From Clostridium sp. CAG:169 (GTDB lineage: Bacteria; Bacillota; Clostridia; Oscillospirales; Ruminococcaceae): a stretch of DNA of 8,486 nt. The notes beneath the pieces are model-generated. The model had not been told where the DNA came from, ran no database searches, and saw only the letters and a list, made by a program, of their open reading frames with translations. Position 1 is the stretch's first letter. Each line of letters begins with the position of its first letter. Location: contig FR880193.1 of the NCBI GenBank assembly GCA_000435195.1, forward strand, positions 1,555-10,040, given 5' to 3'. Below are positions 1 through 6,871 of the stretch, piece after piece. The translations under genes and the position numbers were made by a program.

Positions 1-1
1 C

Positions 2-1324
2 CAGCCGGTTACCGCCGAAACCAATCAGCGTCAGCTGCGTCTGGTGCAGGCTCTTTCGGAAAGCTTTGGCATCGCCATTGTCCTGGTGCGCGGCGGTCAG
101 GGGGACACCTCCCATCCCGATGCTTACCAAGGGCACGCCCTCATCTGCGAATGCGGTCAGCTGCTCGCTGATTGCACCGGCAGCACCGCAGGAGAAAATA
201 TCCATGCGCTGGAAAGCTTCTGCGTTGCCCGAGACCTTGACTGCGACATCCTCAACGCCTGCCGCCGCTTTGCTTCCCGCACACCTGCAAACATCCTGCT
301 GACCGAAAACGACGGCAAAAAGGGTCTGATGCGCACCGTTTCCGCCGACCCTTTCCTGCCTGATAGCGAGCAGGAGGCTTCCGATTACCTCGACCGCCTG
401 TTCGATTTACAGGTGCAGGGACTGGTTGCCCGCGTTGCCAACACCGGTCTGCATCGTCTGGTGCTGGGCGTGTCCGGCGGACTGGATTCCACCCTTGCGC
501 TGCTGGTCTGCCATCAGGCGCTCAAGGAGCTGGACCTGCCTGCAAACAATCTGATTGCCATTACCATGCCCGGCTTTGGCACTACCGACCGCACCTACTA
601 CAACGCTCTGAGCCTGATTTCCGCTTTGGGAGCCGACAACCGTGACATTTCCATCAAGGCATCGGTCCTGCAACATTTTGAGGACATCGGACACGACCCT
701 TCGGTGCGGGATGTCACCTATGAAAATGCACAGGCACGTGAGCGCACCCAGATTCTGATGGATGTGGCAAACAGCTGCCGCGGACTGGTGGTCGGCACCG
801 GAGATATGTCCGAGGATGCGCTGGGCTGGTGTACCTTTGGCGGAGACCACCTTGCCAACTACAACGTCAATGTCTGCCTGACCAAGACGATGATTCGTCG
901 GATGGTCACCCACCTGTGTTCCCGCTTCGATGAGCAGATTGGCTCCATCCTGCACGACATCGTGGATACCCCGGTCAGCCCGGAGCTGCTGCCGCCCGAC
1001 GAGAGCGGAAAGATTCAGCAAAAGACCGAGGACATTCTGGGAAACTATGCGCTGCACGACTTTTTCCTGTACTATCTGCTGCGCTACAACTTCCCACCGC
1101 GCAAGCTGTACTACTATGCTTGTCTTGCCTTTTCCGGCGAGCTGTCGGCAAGCTACATTCTGGAAAAGCTCAAGCTGTTCCTCAACCGATTCTTTGCCGG
1201 TCAGTTTAAACGCAGCTGCACCCCGGACAGCGCCCGCATCACCGACGTCAACCTTACCTGCTGGTCCATCCCGTCGGACGCTTCTGCGCAATCGCTGCTG
1301 TGCGACCTTGATGAAATCCGATAA
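2..1324 (+). CDS. nadE: Glutamine-dependent NAD+ synthetase, 5'-truncated by window edge
   Basis: Catalyses the last step of NAD+ biosynthesis, amidating nicotinic acid adenine dinucleotide (NaAD) with ATP in the cytoplasm; the glutamine-dependent form takes ammonia from an N-terminal nitrilase-like glutaminase domain. The reading frame is open from base 2, so 440 residues are visible of a family usually near 640-680. The first ~110 visible residues are the end of the nitrilase domain (GHALICECGQLLAD resembles its usual closing strands); the catalytic Glu/Lys/Cys lie off the window. The synthetase domain follows: the ATP PP-loop SGGLDS is at 473-490, TMPGFGTTDRT at about 565-597, and GTGDMSEDALGWCTFGGDH, then NYNVN, at about 794-870, all hallmark NaAD/ATP-binding segments. 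The C-terminus closes normally at TAA 1322-1324, followed by a terminator, so nothing is co-transcribed downstream. The GTG at 44 is internal and not the start. Identification is firm. Confidence 0.96.
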   Translation, partial: QPVTAETNQRQLRLVQALSESFGIAIVLVRGGQGDTSHPDAYQGHALICECGQLLADCTGSTAGENIHALESFCVARDLDCDILNACRRFASRTPANILLTENDGKKGLMRTVSADPFLPDSEQEASDYLDRLFDLQVQGLVARVANTGLHRLVLGVSGGLDSTLALLVCHQALKELDLPANNLIAITMPGFGTTDRTYYNALSLISALGADNRDISIKASVLQHFEDIGHDPSVRDVTYENAQARERTQILMDVANSCRGLVVGTGDMSEDALGWCTFGGDHLANYNVNVCLTKTMIRRMVTHLCSRFDEQIGSILHDIVDTPVSPELLPPDESGKIQQKTEDILGNYALHDFFLYYLLRYNFPPRKLYYYACLAFSGELSASYILEKLKLFLNRFFAGQFKRSCTPDSARITDVNLTCWSIPSDASAQSLLCDLDEIR

Positions 1325-1340
1325 GAACCGCTTCTTTTCA

Positions 1341-1382
1341 CCCTGTCCTGCCTTTTGGGGTTTGGACAGGGTTTCTTTTTTT
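1341..1382 (+). terminator. Intrinsic terminator after nadE
   Basis: The stem CCCTGTCC (1341-1348) pairs perfectly with GGACAGGG (1364-1371) across a 15-base loop and is followed by TTTCTTTTTTT. It begins 16 bases after the nadE stop codon and separates nadE from the lipoprotein operon. Confidence 0.9.
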
Positions 1383-1418
1383 GCTGCGGCAGGGTGTGAA
1401 AAATTGCCCGCTGCACCG

Positions 1419-1447
1419 TTTACATCCCTCCAGAAAAAAGGTATAAT
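1419..1447 (+). promoter_or_regulatory. Sigma-A-type promoter of the lipoprotein/two-component operon
   Basis: TTTACA (1419-1424) and TATAAT (1442-1447) are separated by exactly 17 bases. The expected start of transcription is near 1454, giving a leader of about 40 bases before the TTG start at 1496. It lies just after the nadE terminator, so the downstream operon is independently transcribed. Confidence 0.85.
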
Positions 1448-1482
1448 AAAAGTGTATTTGTTTTATCACGCTATTTGTAAAA

Positions 1483-1488
1483 AGGAGG
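1483..1488 (+). promoter_or_regulatory. Ribosome binding site fixing a TTG start
   Basis: AGGAGG lies 7 bases upstream of TTG 1496. No ATG or GTG in this frame is equally well placed, and the TTG start supplies a complete signal peptide, so the rare start codon is well supported. Confidence 0.85.
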
Positions 1489-1495
1489 AGAGGCT

Positions 1496-2860
1496 TTGTC
1501 CTTTCTTATCGATCGCACCCGCCTGTTGGCAGCGGCTGTCCTGCTGCTGTTGTCCCTTTCGTTGACCGGCTGCACACGGATACAGACCTCCATCGAGGAC
1601 CTGATGAGCCCGCCGGTGCTGACCGAGGAGCAGGCACAAATCCGCGATGCCCTTGCGCGGGTATCCGGCGAAACGGAGCTGAAGTACAAATATCCGCAAA
1701 ACGGGGAGTATCGTTCTTCCTTTATTTTTTATGACATCGACGGGGACGGCATCGAGGAGGCGGCTGTCTTTTACCAGAGTGCCTCCAAGGGAGATGCCAC
1801 CTGGATCAACATCCTCGACCAGGTGGAGGGAGAGTGGATTTCCGTCTGTGAAGCTCCTGCACCCGACAGCACCGCCAACATCGACTTTGTTTCCTTTGAA
1901 CATCTGACCGACTCGCAGACCATCAACATCGTCATCGGCTGGGAGGATACCCGCAGCAGCAAAACTGCCATCGCCTACCGCTACCAAAACGGCAGGCTCA
2001 CCTCCATCTTTGAGCGGGATTACACCGAGATTGCCATTGCCGATTTAGACTCCAACGGGACCACCGACCTGTGTCTGCTGACTCCGCAGGCGCAGTCCAC
2101 CCTGCTCTTTTTGGCGTGCAGCACCGACAGCGGCTTTGAAACGGTGGATTCTCTGACTCTGCCGCACGGCATCGTCAGCTTCGACAGCATCTTAGCCGGC
2201 AGAACCGCCAACGGTCAAACGGCTCTGTTCCTGGACAGCACCGTCGACCTGTATGACACCTCCTTCCAGATTACCGATGTTGTCTCCGCCAGACAACGGG
2301 AGGACGGCAGTCCGGCTCTGGTCAACCTGCTGGACAACGAAAACCTGTCGCTGTCCAAGCTGACCCTGCGCCCGATGCAGAATCTGTTCTGTCGGGACAT
2401 CGACAACGATTCCATCATCGAAATCCCCACCGCCTCCACCCTGCCCGGGTATGAGGATATGCTCGATGAGGATGCGCTGTATCTGACCACCTACAATATC
2501 CTGACCCCGAACGTACAGTTGACACCCGAACACAGCGGCGTCATCAACACCCAGCACCGCTATATGCTTGCCTTTCCACAAAGCTGGCTGTCCGGCAAGG
2601 TCAGCGCAGTCATCCAGCCGGAAAACGGGGAACTGACCTTTTTTGCCTACAACGGTGACATCATGGACACCTCCACCCCTCTGCTCAAGCTGCGGGTCTA
2701 CTCGGTCAAGGACTACCACGACAAATTTGACAACGACTACTTCCAGCTGATTGGGCAAAAGGGCTTGTTTGAATATTACGCATACGTCGTCCCCTCTCAA
2801 AGCGAGCTTGCTATCACCCAGCAGCAGCTGCGCGAGGAGATGTTCTCCTTTTTGGATTGA
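1496..2860 (+). CDS. Secreted lipoprotein with DxDxDG-type acidic loops
   Basis: A 454-residue envelope lipoprotein of unknown function. Residues 1-25 form a signal peptide (Arg at 7 and 9, a hydrophobic core of Leu/Ala) ending in the lipobox LTGC, so Cys26 should be lipid-modified and anchor the protein outside the membrane. The body contains three aspartate-rich segments, IDGDGIEE near residues 81-88, DLDSNGTTD at 183-191 and DIDNDSIIE at 301-309. Each is preceded or followed by beta-type hydrophobic strands, as in FG-GAP/VCBS or EF-hand-like calcium loops; only the first keeps the full DxDxDG pattern. A beta-propeller-like fold is an inference. The start is TTG with AGGAGG 7 bases upstream. 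It is the first gene of the operon, with the response regulator starting 32 bases after its stop. A role as an accessory sensor for the kinase is possible from context only. Confidence 0.88.
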   Translation: MSFLIDRTRLLAAAVLLLLSLSLTGCTRIQTSIEDLMSPPVLTEEQAQIRDALARVSGETELKYKYPQNGEYRSSFIFYDIDGDGIEEAAVFYQSASKGDATWINILDQVEGEWISVCEAPAPDSTANIDFVSFEHLTDSQTINIVIGWEDTRSSKTAIAYRYQNGRLTSIFERDYTEIAIADLDSNGTTDLCLLTPQAQSTLLFLACSTDSGFETVDSLTLPHGIVSFDSILAGRTANGQTALFLDSTVDLYDTSFQITDVVSARQREDGSPALVNLLDNENLSLSKLTLRPMQNLFCRDIDNDSIIEIPTASTLPGYEDMLDEDALYLTTYNILTPNVQLTPEHSGVINTQHRYMLAFPQSWLSGKVSAVIQPENGELTFFAYNGDIMDTSTPLLKLRVYSVKDYHDKFDNDYFQLIGQKGLFEYYAYVVPSQSELAITQQQLREEMFSFLD

Positions 2861-2892
2861 CCTTTTTATTGAGAAGAAAGGAAGGTTTTGCT

Positions 2893-3597
2893 ATGAAAAG
2901 AATTCTGGTTGCGGAAGACGAAGACGTCATCCGCGATTTTGTGGTCATCAACCTGCGCCGCTCCGGCTATGAGGTGGTCGATGTGCCCAACGGCGACGAA
3001 GCACTGCGGGTGTTCGACGAAAACAACGGCAATTTTGACATCTGCCTGCTGGACATCATGATGCCCGGCAAGGACGGCTTTACCGTCTGCAAGGAGATTC
3101 GCAAGCGTTCTTCCACCGTCGGCATCATCATGCTCTCGGCAAAAAGTCAGGAGATGGACAAGGTGGGCGCGTTGATGTTTGGCGCCGACGACTATGTCAC
3201 CAAGCCTTTTGGACCGGCAGAGCTGGTTGCCCGCGTGGACGCGCTGCACCGCCGGGTCAACATGGTGGCTGCTAAACCCATCGAGGACCCCAATGAGATT
3301 CGCTCAGGACCGTTTGTGCTCAACGAGCGCAGCCGCACCCTGACCAAAAACGGCAAGAACATCGACCTGACCCAGGTGGAATTTCAAATCATGGAATGTT
3401 TTTTAAAGAATCCCAACGTCGCTTTGGAGCGCAACACTGTTCTTTCCAAGGTGTGGGGAGAAAATTACTTTGGTGATGTCAAGATTGTGGACGTCAACAT
3501 CCGCCGTCTGCGCATGAAGATTGAGGATGAACCCTCCAATCCCAAATACCTGACCACCGTCTGGGGATACGGATACAAATGGAGCGTATCCGAATAG
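2893..3597 (+). CDS. OmpR/PhoB-family response regulator
   Basis: A 234-residue DNA-binding transcription factor activated by phosphoryl transfer from a sensor kinase, presumably the one encoded immediately downstream. The receiver domain (about 1-120) has the acidic pocket EDED at 8-11, phospho-acceptor Asp54 in LLDIMMPGKDG, the switch serine Ser82 (LSAK) and the conserved Lys104 in YVTKPF. The winged-helix output domain (about 137-231) has the OmpR/PhoB signature VDVNIRRLRMKIE followed by TVWGYGYKW. The start is ATG 2893, preceded by AAGGAAGG with a 7-base gap; an in-frame TTG at 2857 overlaps the lipoprotein stop and would add 12 unconserved residues, so I rejected it. The leader AAAGGAAGGTTTTGCTATG is almost repeated before the gene at 6149. 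Regulon unknown; a PhoP/PhoB-type envelope or nutrient response is only a guess. Confidence 0.95.
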   Translation: MKRILVAEDEDVIRDFVVINLRRSGYEVVDVPNGDEALRVFDENNGNFDICLLDIMMPGKDGFTVCKEIRKRSSTVGIIMLSAKSQEMDKVGALMFGADDYVTKPFGPAELVARVDALHRRVNMVAAKPIEDPNEIRSGPFVLNERSRTLTKNGKNIDLTQVEFQIMECFLKNPNVALERNTVLSKVWGENYFGDVKIVDVNIRRLRMKIEDEPSNPKYLTTVWGYGYKWSVSE

Positions 3598-3620
3598 TCC
3601 CTGCAAACTTTCACTAAACT

Positions 3621-3638
3621 GTATCGGGAGGTATCGGG
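3621..3638 (+). repeat. Tandem GTATCGGG repeat around the kinase ribosome binding site
   Basis: GTATCGGG occurs at 3621-3628 and again at 3631-3638, separated by AG, ending right at the TTG start. The join creates GGGAGGT (3626-3632), which is the ribosome binding site, 6 bases before TTG 3639. Confidence 0.7.
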
Positions 3639-5039
3639 TTGCCCACAAAAAAAGTAACCAGACGCTGGCTTTACAACAGCTTTCTGGTCATCCTGATCTT
3701 TCTTTCGCTGCTCATCATCGCCTTCTCCATCGCTGTGCGCAGCTATTACTACAACAGCGTGCTGACCATTGTGCGCAACACCGCCAGTGTGCAAAACGCA
3801 AGCCTGGTCAACTACTCCGAGGATAATACGGTAGACTTTTCCTCCTCGGTGCGCAAGATGGTGGAGGACTTTGACGAGAAGGACCACATGGAGTTGATGG
3901 CAATCGACAAAAGCGGAACGGTCATCATCACCTCCAGCGGATTTTCACCCACCGAGCAGCTGGATATGCCGGATTATACCCAGGCGCTTTCCAGTCCAAG
4001 CAGAGATTCCTTTGCCTATGACACCCTCAACGGAGAAAGTGTGCTGGCATACACCCTGCTGGCTCCGACGGTGGACGATTCCAATATTTCCGCTCTGCGC
4101 TATGTCGTTTCGCTCACCGCCGTCAAACGGCAGATCTATGTGCTGATTGCCGCTGCGGGCGTGGTGGGCGCTGCCATCATCTTTTTTGTCATCCTGTCCA
4201 GCTCTTATTTTATCAATTCCATCATCAACCCCATCGACCAGGTGCGCAAGATTGCCCTGCAAATTTCCAAGGGGGATTTTTCTGCCCACCTGAAAAAGAC
4301 GACCGACGACGAGATTGGCGAACTGTGCGATGCCATCAATGCAATGGCTCTGGAATTGCAGGAAAACGAAAAGATGAAAAACGACTTCATCTCCTCGGTT
4401 TCCCACGAGCTGCGCACCCCGCTGACCGCCATCAAAGGTTGGGCAGAAACGCTGATGGACGATTCGGTGGACCGCGAAACCACCAAAAAAGGCATCGGTG
4501 TCATCATCAAGGAGAGCGAACGGCTGTCCGGCATGGTGGAGGAGCTGCTCGACTTTAGCCGCCTGCAAAGCGGAAGGCTTCAGCTGAGCCTGACCAAGCT
4601 GGACCTGGTGGCAGAATTAAGCGATGCGGTCCTGATGTTCACCGAGCGCGCCCGCCAGGAGCAGATTCGCCTGGACTACGATGAGCCGATGGACATCCTG
4701 CCCATCATGGGCGATGCCAACCGCCTGCGACAGGTGTTTGTCAACATTTTGGATAACGCCTTAAAATACTCCGATGCTGGCGACAGCATCACCGTTGTGG
4801 TCCTGCGGCAGGAGAACAACGCTGTCATCACCATTCAGGATACCGGCATCGGCATCGCGCCTGCCGACCTGCCTAAAATCAAGACCCGCTTTTACAAGGC
4901 AAATGCGACCCGCCGCGGCTCCGGCATCGGGCTGGCTGTCGCAGATGAGATCGTCACCATGCACGGCGGCTCGCTGGAGTTGGACAGCCGGGAAGGGGTC
5001 GGCACCCGTGTCACCATTACCCTGCCGCTGAGCCTTTAG
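3639..5039 (+). CDS. Two-TM HAMP sensor histidine kinase
   Basis: A 466-residue membrane sensor kinase that should phosphorylate the upstream response regulator. Domain order: short basic N-terminus; TM1 about residues 12-33; an extracytoplasmic sensor region about 34-163 (its IDKSGTVIITSSG stretch is typical of PAS/Cache-like extracellular sensors); TM2 about 166-192; HAMP about 193-245; HisKA with the H-box SVSHELRTPLTAIKG and phospho-acceptor His256; and an HATPase_c domain with the N-box NILDNALKYS (Asn369, Asn373), G1 box DTGIGI (401-406) and G2 box GSGIGLA (427-433). All catalytic elements are present and the length is normal for a PhoR/ResE/WalK-like kinase. The start is TTG 3639 with GGGAGGT 6 bases upstream; no other start fits better. 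It is the last gene of the operon, 41 bases after the regulator. The ligand is unknown. Confidence 0.95.
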   Translation: MPTKKVTRRWLYNSFLVILIFLSLLIIAFSIAVRSYYYNSVLTIVRNTASVQNASLVNYSEDNTVDFSSSVRKMVEDFDEKDHMELMAIDKSGTVIITSSGFSPTEQLDMPDYTQALSSPSRDSFAYDTLNGESVLAYTLLAPTVDDSNISALRYVVSLTAVKRQIYVLIAAAGVVGAAIIFFVILSSSYFINSIINPIDQVRKIALQISKGDFSAHLKKTTDDEIGELCDAINAMALELQENEKMKNDFISSVSHELRTPLTAIKGWAETLMDDSVDRETTKKGIGVIIKESERLSGMVEELLDFSRLQSGRLQLSLTKLDLVAELSDAVLMFTERARQEQIRLDYDEPMDILPIMGDANRLRQVFVNILDNALKYSDAGDSITVVVLRQENNAVITIQDTGIGIAPADLPKIKTRFYKANATRRGSGIGLAVADEIVTMHGGSLELDSREGVGTRVTITLPLSL

Positions 5040-5064
5040 CCGGCAGCCCTGCACAAAAACGGAC

Positions 5065-5099
5065 AAAAAACAAAAAGCCAGGGGACATACCCCTGGCTT
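5065..5099 (-). terminator. Intrinsic terminator of the XRE gene (minus strand)
   Basis: A perfect 10-bp stem, AAGCCAGGGG (5075-5084) with CCCCTGGCTT (5090-5099), encloses a 5-base loop. Read on the minus strand it is followed by TTTTTGTTTTTT (5076 down to 5065), a strong U-tract. On the plus strand the stem is followed by A residues, so it would stop the kinase operon poorly by the standard mechanism, although the hairpin lies 35 bases after the kinase stop and may serve both directions. Confidence 0.85.
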
Positions 5100-5176
5100 A
5101 AAAAATCTGTTCATAAAATAGACTTTATTTTTTGGCAGACCGATGATACAATAGGTATCGTAAGAAAATTCCCTGT

Positions 5177-5872
5177 TTACTCCCGCTCCCGGAAGCCGAG
5201 CTTTGCCTCGGAATTCTGGATGAGGTTCAGCAGCGCCTGCGACTGTTTTGGATAGTTTTGCATCAGGTACTCGGTGGTGATTTTTACTTCATCGAGATTT
5301 TTGATGCGCTCTCCTCCCTTGTCCGCGCCCTGTGCCAGCTGCTGCGCCCGCGCTTCGCTCATCAGCATCGCTGCGTTGCAGTAGCCGCTCACCAGCTCCT
5401 GCGGGATGGCAAACATGGTGTTTTCATTTTTGGAATTGGTCGAATACAGGATGCGAAACGACCGGTAAACTGCCATCATCAGATAGTTGGATATTTCGGT
5501 GTTCAGCTGTTTGGACTCGCTTTTGCCAATCAGGTCATAGACGACCCCCAAAGAGTTGGAAATCAGCTTTTTGTTGAGCACCGGCATGATGTTGCCTTTA
5601 AAGACCACGTCCTTTGCGCTGTCCGCCTCCGGGATGTCCTCCACTGTCAGCTGCCGTCCGTTGCGCTCGGGAGAAACACCCAGCAGATAGTCACAGGATA
5701 CGCCGTAGAATTTGGCGCATTTGACCAGAAAATCCAAGCCGCATTCCCGGATTCCCTTTTCATAGTGCGAAAGCAGCGCCTGCGAAATACCAAATTCCGC
5801 TGCTGCCTGCTTCTGGCTGATTCCCTTTTCCTTTCTCAAAAGCGTAATAAGCCGTGGGAAATCGGCATTCAT
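5177..5872 (-). CDS. XRE-family HTH transcriptional regulator
   Basis: A 231-residue cytoplasmic DNA-binding protein. Residues about 5-65 form a Cro/cI-type helix-turn-helix: ISQKQAAAEFGIS supplies the scaffold helix, QALLSHYEKG the recognition helix, and FYGVSCDYLLG the closing helix typical of Firmicute XRE repressors. Residues about 75-231 are a mostly helical C-terminal domain that I do not recognise; it could bind a ligand or mediate oligomerisation. The start is ATG 5872, chosen because GAGGAGG (plus-strand 5881-5887) lies 8 bases upstream. A GTG at 5929 would add 19 residues without a good ribosome binding site. The gene runs opposite to all its neighbours, converging on the kinase and diverging from the phosphatase. 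Inverted repeats on its promoter suggest autorepression (inference). Targets are unknown. Confidence 0.9.
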   Translation of the reverse strand: MNADFPRLITLLRKEKGISQKQAAAEFGISQALLSHYEKGIRECGLDFLVKCAKFYGVSCDYLLGVSPERNGRQLTVEDIPEADSAKDVVFKGNIMPVLNKKLISNSLGVVYDLIGKSESKQLNTEISNYLMMAVYRSFRILYSTNSKNENTMFAIPQELVSGYCNAAMLMSEARAQQLAQGADKGGERIKNLDEVKITTEYLMQNYPKQSQALLNLIQNSEAKLGFRERE

Positions 5873-5880
5873 ACGCACAT

Positions 5881-5887
5881 CCTCCTC
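5881..5887 (-). promoter_or_regulatory. Ribosome binding site deciding the XRE start
   Basis: Minus-strand GAGGAGG lies 8 bases before ATG 5872. It favours this start over the in-frame GTG at 5929, which has only a weak CCGGA upstream. Confidence 0.85.
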
Positions 5888-5966
5888 ACTGTTTGATCCT
5901 GATAAAAAGAGGCTGCCCTTGTTCTTCACTCCGGCAGTCAGACCTTGTCCCCTCTTATCTACGTAT

Positions 5967-5982
5967 TGTAAATTATATTACA
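5967..5982. promoter_or_regulatory. Candidate operator: TGTAA-6-TTACA inverted repeat over the -10 box
   Basis: TGTAA (5967-5971) and TTACA (5978-5982) are perfect inverted 5-base arms flanking the 6-base ATTATA, which is exactly the minus-strand -10 hexamer. Short dyads of this size over a promoter are typical of XRE dimer binding sites, so autorepression is a reasonable inference. The AT-rich composition makes chance occurrence possible. Confidence 0.45.
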
Positions 5983-6000
5983 TCAAAAACCCTTTGTAAA
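5972..6000 (-). promoter_or_regulatory. Sigma-A-type promoter of the XRE gene
   Basis: Read on the minus strand, TTTACA (6000 to 5995) and TATAAT (5977 to 5972) are 17 bases apart, the same hexamers and spacing as the promoter at 1419. Transcription should begin near 5965, giving a leader of about 93 bases before ATG 5872. Confidence 0.85.
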
Positions 6001-6009
6001 GGGCTTTTT
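5985..6009. repeat. Terminator-shaped palindrome embedding the XRE -35 box
   Basis: CCCTTT-GT-AAAGGG (5990-6003) is a near-perfect palindrome flanked by AAAAA on the left and CTTTTT on the right, so it looks like a bidirectional intrinsic terminator. However, no gene points into it from either side: the genes on each side diverge. It contains the minus-strand -35 hexamer TTTACA. It may be a second operator, or a barrier to stray transcription. Confidence 0.6.
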
Positions 6010-6018
6010 GCAGAAAAG

Positions 6019-6091
6019 AAAGATTTTGGTCGAAAAGACAATCGCTCCCCCTGTTTTTCTCAAAGCCACCTTTTTCTGTAACCAAATCTTT
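6019..6091. repeat. Imperfect long inverted repeat in the divergent region
   Basis: AAAGATTTTGGT (6019-6030) and ACCAAATCTTT (6081-6091) are reverse complements except for one extra T in the left arm, with 50 bases between them. The plus-strand transcript of the downstream gene could fold here if transcription starts upstream of 6019. Function unknown. Confidence 0.45.
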
Positions 6092-6148
6092 CCCAAAATC
6101 AAAAAACAAGGGACCTGACTCCCTGTATCTTAGAAAGGAAGTTTTGCT

Positions 6149-6832
6149 ATGTTGACCTATAAAATCCACCTGTTTCGCCACGGCATCACCCGCGCCAATC
6201 TGGAAGGAAAGTATGTCGGACTCAGCGACTACCCGCTGTGCCAGGAGGGAATCGACGCTCTCAAGGAGTTTGTCAAGGACAAAGACTACCCGCCGGTAGA
6301 AAAAATCTACACCTCCCCTCTGCGCCGCTGCCGGGAAACCGCACACATCCTCTACCCCGGCTACAAAACCTTTGACGTGCCGCAGCTGATGGAGATGGAT
6401 TTTGGCACCTATGAAGGCAAAACGCTCGACGAGCTGCAAAACGATGAGAGCTTCATCGCCTGGAGCCGCGACAGTATGCACAACGCTCCGCCGGAGGGCG
6501 AGGACGGGATGGAGTTCATCCGCCGCGTCATCAAAGGCTTAAATGATGTGTTCCAGGATATGATGGCAAACGACGTCCACAATGCTGCGCTGGTCATTCC
6601 GGGCGGCATGATTATGTCCATGCTAGCGCTGATGGGCTTTCCCCGCCACCCGATGGGCGAGTGGGAATGTGCCGCAGGCGCCGGCTACACCATTGTAATG
6701 ACACCCGAGTTGTGGACCCGTGACAAGGTCTTTGAAGTCCTTTCCAGCATCCCGATGAAGCCGGAGGACTGGGAGGACCACTGGAGCACCAAGAAGTACT
6801 ATGAGGACGGAGAAGAGATGTTCTTTGAATAA
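6149..6832 (+). CDS. Histidine-phosphatase-superfamily protein lacking the second catalytic His
   Basis: A 227-residue protein of the phosphoglycerate-mutase-like / histidine phosphatase superfamily, cytoplasmic. The N-terminal LFRHGITRAN holds the phospho-accepting His11 with Arg10, followed by TSPLRRCRETA (second phosphate-binding Arg, probably Arg60) and the MEMDFGTYEG segment (Glu82). The C-terminal block, EWECAAGAGYTIVMTPELW, matches what I recall of Clostridial phosphatases of the alpha-ribazole-phosphatase-like subgroup. Where the family normally has an HGG motif after the central strand, this protein reads VIPGGMIM, placing Pro151 at the expected second histidine; activity may therefore be reduced or altered. 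The start is ATG 6149 with AAAGGAAG 7 bases upstream. The membrane protein gene follows 39 bases downstream. No convincing promoter was found. Substrate unknown. Confidence 0.88.
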   Translation: MLTYKIHLFRHGITRANLEGKYVGLSDYPLCQEGIDALKEFVKDKDYPPVEKIYTSPLRRCRETAHILYPGYKTFDVPQLMEMDFGTYEGKTLDELQNDESFIAWSRDSMHNAPPEGEDGMEFIRRVIKGLNDVFQDMMANDVHNAALVIPGGMIMSMLALMGFPRHPMGEWECAAGAGYTIVMTPELWTRDKVFEVLSSIPMKPEDWEDHWSTKKYYEDGEEMFFE

Positions 6833-6871
6833 ACCACCTGTCAAAATCATCCAAGGGAGTTATGATAGAAG

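Noticed and set aside
407..1291. Long minus-strand open frame (294 codons) antisense to nadE
   Set aside because: It lies wholly within a firmly identified gene, has low-complexity Gly/Val/Gln-rich content and no ribosome binding site; a shadow of GC-rich codons.
2857..2892. Upstream TTG start for the response regulator
   Set aside because: It overlaps the lipoprotein stop, has no suitable ribosome binding site and adds residues absent from the family; ATG 2893 has an ideal one.
5145..5159. GATAC-aatag-GTATC inverted repeat downstream of the XRE stop
   Set aside because: Arms of only five bases with no U-tract on either strand; the real terminator is at 5065-5099.
6109..6131. AGGGA/TCCCT hairpin and a TATCTT hexamer before the gene at 6149 as a possible promoter or leader control
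   Set aside because: The stem is only five base pairs and there is no -35 hexamer at a suitable distance from TATCTT.
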